From assembly GCA_023666975.1 (NCBI GenBank), contig JAMPAW010000195.1, positions 1-5,908 on the forward strand: DNA of 5,908 nt, given 5' to 3'. The position numbers were made by a program, and so were the translations under genes. Numbering within the stretch: position 1 is the stretch's first letter; every line of letters starts with the position of its first letter. The notes under the pieces were generated by a model. That model ran no database searches, was not told the origin of the DNA, and saw nothing but the letters and a program-made list of their open reading frames with translations. Below, one piece after another: positions 5,230-5,908 of this stretch. This DNA is from Clostridium sp. (GTDB lineage Bacteria; Bacillota_A; Clostridia; Lachnospirales; Lachnospiraceae).

Positions 5230-5321
5230 TGTGAATTGCTATTCCGACCAATGGTATAACCAAGACCGAAACAGCTAATGCATAAGCTGATAACTGTAAT
5301 AAGGCTTTCGATGGTTAACAT
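5220..5321 (-). CDS. Type I TA membrane-peptide toxin, TxpA/BsrG (holin-like)-type, 33 codons
   Basis: A 33-residue peptide starting MLTIESLITVI, with one hydrophobic segment (ITVISLCISCFGLGYTI, about residues 8-24) and a polar basic tail ending in NSHKK. Small toxins of this form insert in the cytoplasmic membrane and stop growth. The M-x-T-x-ESL opening is like TxpA/BsrG of Bacillus (holin-like toxin family). The length equals that of enterococcal Fst. Translation is well supported: a perfect AGGAGG (5336-5331) lies nine bases before ATG 5321. The leader of about 105 bases carries two hairpins, and its own TTGAAC-17-TATAAT promoter lies at 5462-5434. The stop falls inside the shared terminator, and an antisense RNA converges from the other side. 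The family assignment is by pattern only. The type I architecture is the stronger evidence. Confidence 0.75.
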   Translation of the reverse strand: MLTIESLITVISLCISCFGLGYTIGRNSNSHKK

Positions 5322-5373
5322 TGGTAAATTCCTCCTAAATTCAGATTTCCACATGAATGGATTTCTATGTAAT

Positions 5374-5392
5374 CGGAGGTCACAGTCCTCCG
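5374..5392 (-). promoter_or_regulatory. Toxin leader hairpin carrying an anti-Shine-Dalgarno segment
   Basis: On the minus strand CGGAGG (5392-5387) pairs with CCTCCG (5379-5374) around a seven-base loop. The CCTCC could instead pair with the toxin ribosome site GGAGG (5335-5331), about 40 bases downstream. The two exclusive pairings suggest that toxin translation is held off or switched by mRNA folding, as in other type I toxins. Confidence 0.55.
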
Positions 5393-5405
5393 GAGAAGAC
5401 TAACC

Positions 5406-5424
5406 GCCTACCGTGTAGGGTAGC
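5406..5424 (-). promoter_or_regulatory. 5'-end hairpin of the toxin mRNA / direct repeat with the antitoxin RNA
   Basis: CTACC (5423-5419) pairs with GGTAG (5412-5408) within four or so bases of the predicted mRNA start. The plus-strand CTACCG (5408-5413) repeats 5152-5157, giving complementarity between the two RNAs. In par/Fst a 5' stem stabilises the toxin mRNA, and that role is inferred here. Confidence 0.45.
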
Positions 5425-5433
5425 ACCATAGAC

Positions 5434-5462
5434 ATTATAACAAACATTTGTTCTGCGTTCAA
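5434..5462 (-). promoter_or_regulatory. Promoter of the type I toxin mRNA
   Basis: On the minus strand TTGAAC (5462-5457), 17 bp, perfect TATAAT (5439-5434). The predicted start is near 5428, so the toxin mRNA would be about 240 bases long, ending at the shared terminator. Confidence 0.7.
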
Positions 5463-5486
5463 GAGTGATTTGAATACCTTCCATAA

Positions 5487-5606
<120 letters not shown>

Positions 5607-5678
5607 TATACAGTGTTCTACCAAATAAAAAATTGTCATTACTCTTGCAGAAATTATAACGCGCTTTCGGAGAAAATG

Positions 5679-5707
5679 TTGACTTATAAAAACGGATATT
5701 ATATACT
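5679..5707 (+). promoter_or_regulatory. Promoter of the right-end membrane-protein gene
   Basis: TTGACT (5679-5684), 17 bp, TATACT (5702-5707). Predicted start is about 5714, at the beginning of the 22-bp leader repeat, giving a leader of about 45 bases. Confidence 0.6.
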
Positions 5708-5712
5708 TTTTT

Positions 5713-5734
5713 ATATTGTTAAGGGTTACAAATC
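5713..5734 (+). repeat. 22-bp leader repeat, copy B (before the right-end membrane protein)
   Basis: Matches 4504-4525 at 20 of 22 positions. Here it falls at the predicted start of transcription, so it would form the 5' end of the mRNA. Confidence 0.6.
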
Positions 5735-5757
5735 AAAGTTTGGAGGTCTATTAAATT

Positions 5758-5908
5758 ATGGCAGGTATCATTATTTATCTGGTAATTTCTTTGCTTATTT
5801 CGCTTATTTTTATAGTGCTTGGTGTAAATCAGTTTCGGTCAAAAGTTCCAGTTGCATTGAATACAGGAGAAGTTCCTCCAAGAGAAGATGAACTTACCGA
5901 TATGTCAG
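5758..5908 (+). CDS. Small membrane protein of unknown function, N-terminal 50 codons (runs off right edge)
   Basis: ATG 5758 follows GGAGG (5741-5745 region) by a little over ten bases, a clear promoter, and the 22-bp leader repeat. The first 23 residues are an uninterrupted membrane segment (GIIIYLVISLLISLIFIVLG). A polar stretch follows with QFRSKVPVALNTGEVPPRED and a DELTDMS continuation to the edge. The pattern of one membrane helix, then a basic K-V-P-V-x-x-N/Y-x-G-E-x-P-P turn and an acidic start, resembles small multi-pass membrane proteins seen in Clostridia for which I know no function. The family cannot be named from 50 residues. Confidence 0.7.
   Translation, partial: MAGIIIYLVISLLISLIFIVLGVNQFRSKVPVALNTGEVPPREDELTDMS

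Noticed and set aside
5613..5891. 92-codon plus-strand frame starting at GTG 5613
   Set aside because: It runs through a good promoter and ribosome site of the 5758 gene, has no ribosome site itself, and reads unlike a protein. The overlapping 5758 frame has a membrane segment and proper signals.

Overview
The window looks like a low-G+C Gram-positive chromosome, most likely a gut Clostridia/Lachnospiraceae-type Firmicute. The signs are strong AGGAGG-type ribosome sites, TTGACA/TATAAT-type promoters, the MnmG sequence type, and the families present (DUF6483, DUF3795, ToxN/AbiQ). This placement is inference from sequence character, not from a database match.

Left end (1-1550, minus strand): a housekeeping block. 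The first 378 codons of mnmG (tRNA wobble-uridine modification) run off the left edge. It is preceded by a small DUF6483-type gene that probably shares its transcript. Base composition here is visibly richer in G+C than in the rest of the window.

Middle and right (about 1650-5450): an AT-rich accessory cluster built around three toxin-antitoxin (TA) loci of three different mechanistic types. (1) Type II: an intact Phd/YefM antitoxin (1825-2085). Its RelE/ParE toxin keeps only about 26 N-terminal residues and is fused in frame to a truncated tyrosine-phosphatase-like protein. (2) Type III: a ToxN/AbiQ endoribonuclease gene (2728-3258), preceded by a consensus promoter, a short non-coding stretch and a terminator-like hairpin, the layout of a ToxI RNA antitoxin. 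(3) Type I: a 33-codon membrane-peptide toxin on the minus strand (5220-5321), too short for usual gene calling. It faces a convergent small antisense RNA on the plus strand, the two share a perfect bidirectional terminator, and short direct repeats lie at the interaction sites. This is the layout of the enterococcal par/Fst locus, with a peptide more like TxpA/BsrG (holin-like toxins).

Between the TA loci lie an alpha/beta hydrolase gene (3320-4264) with an in-frame TAA after codon 29, and a cysteine-rich DUF3795 protein (4550-5017). A small membrane protein of unknown function starts at 5758 and runs off the right edge.

Two kinds of non-coding repeats tie the cluster together. A 39-bp element (33/39 identical) lies just upstream of both the type II antitoxin promoter and the type I antitoxin-RNA promoter. 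A 22-bp element (20/22 identical) lies in the leaders of the DUF3795 gene and the right-end membrane-protein gene. The decayed and chimeric genes suggest an accessory hotspot beside mnmG with repeated insertion and deletion.
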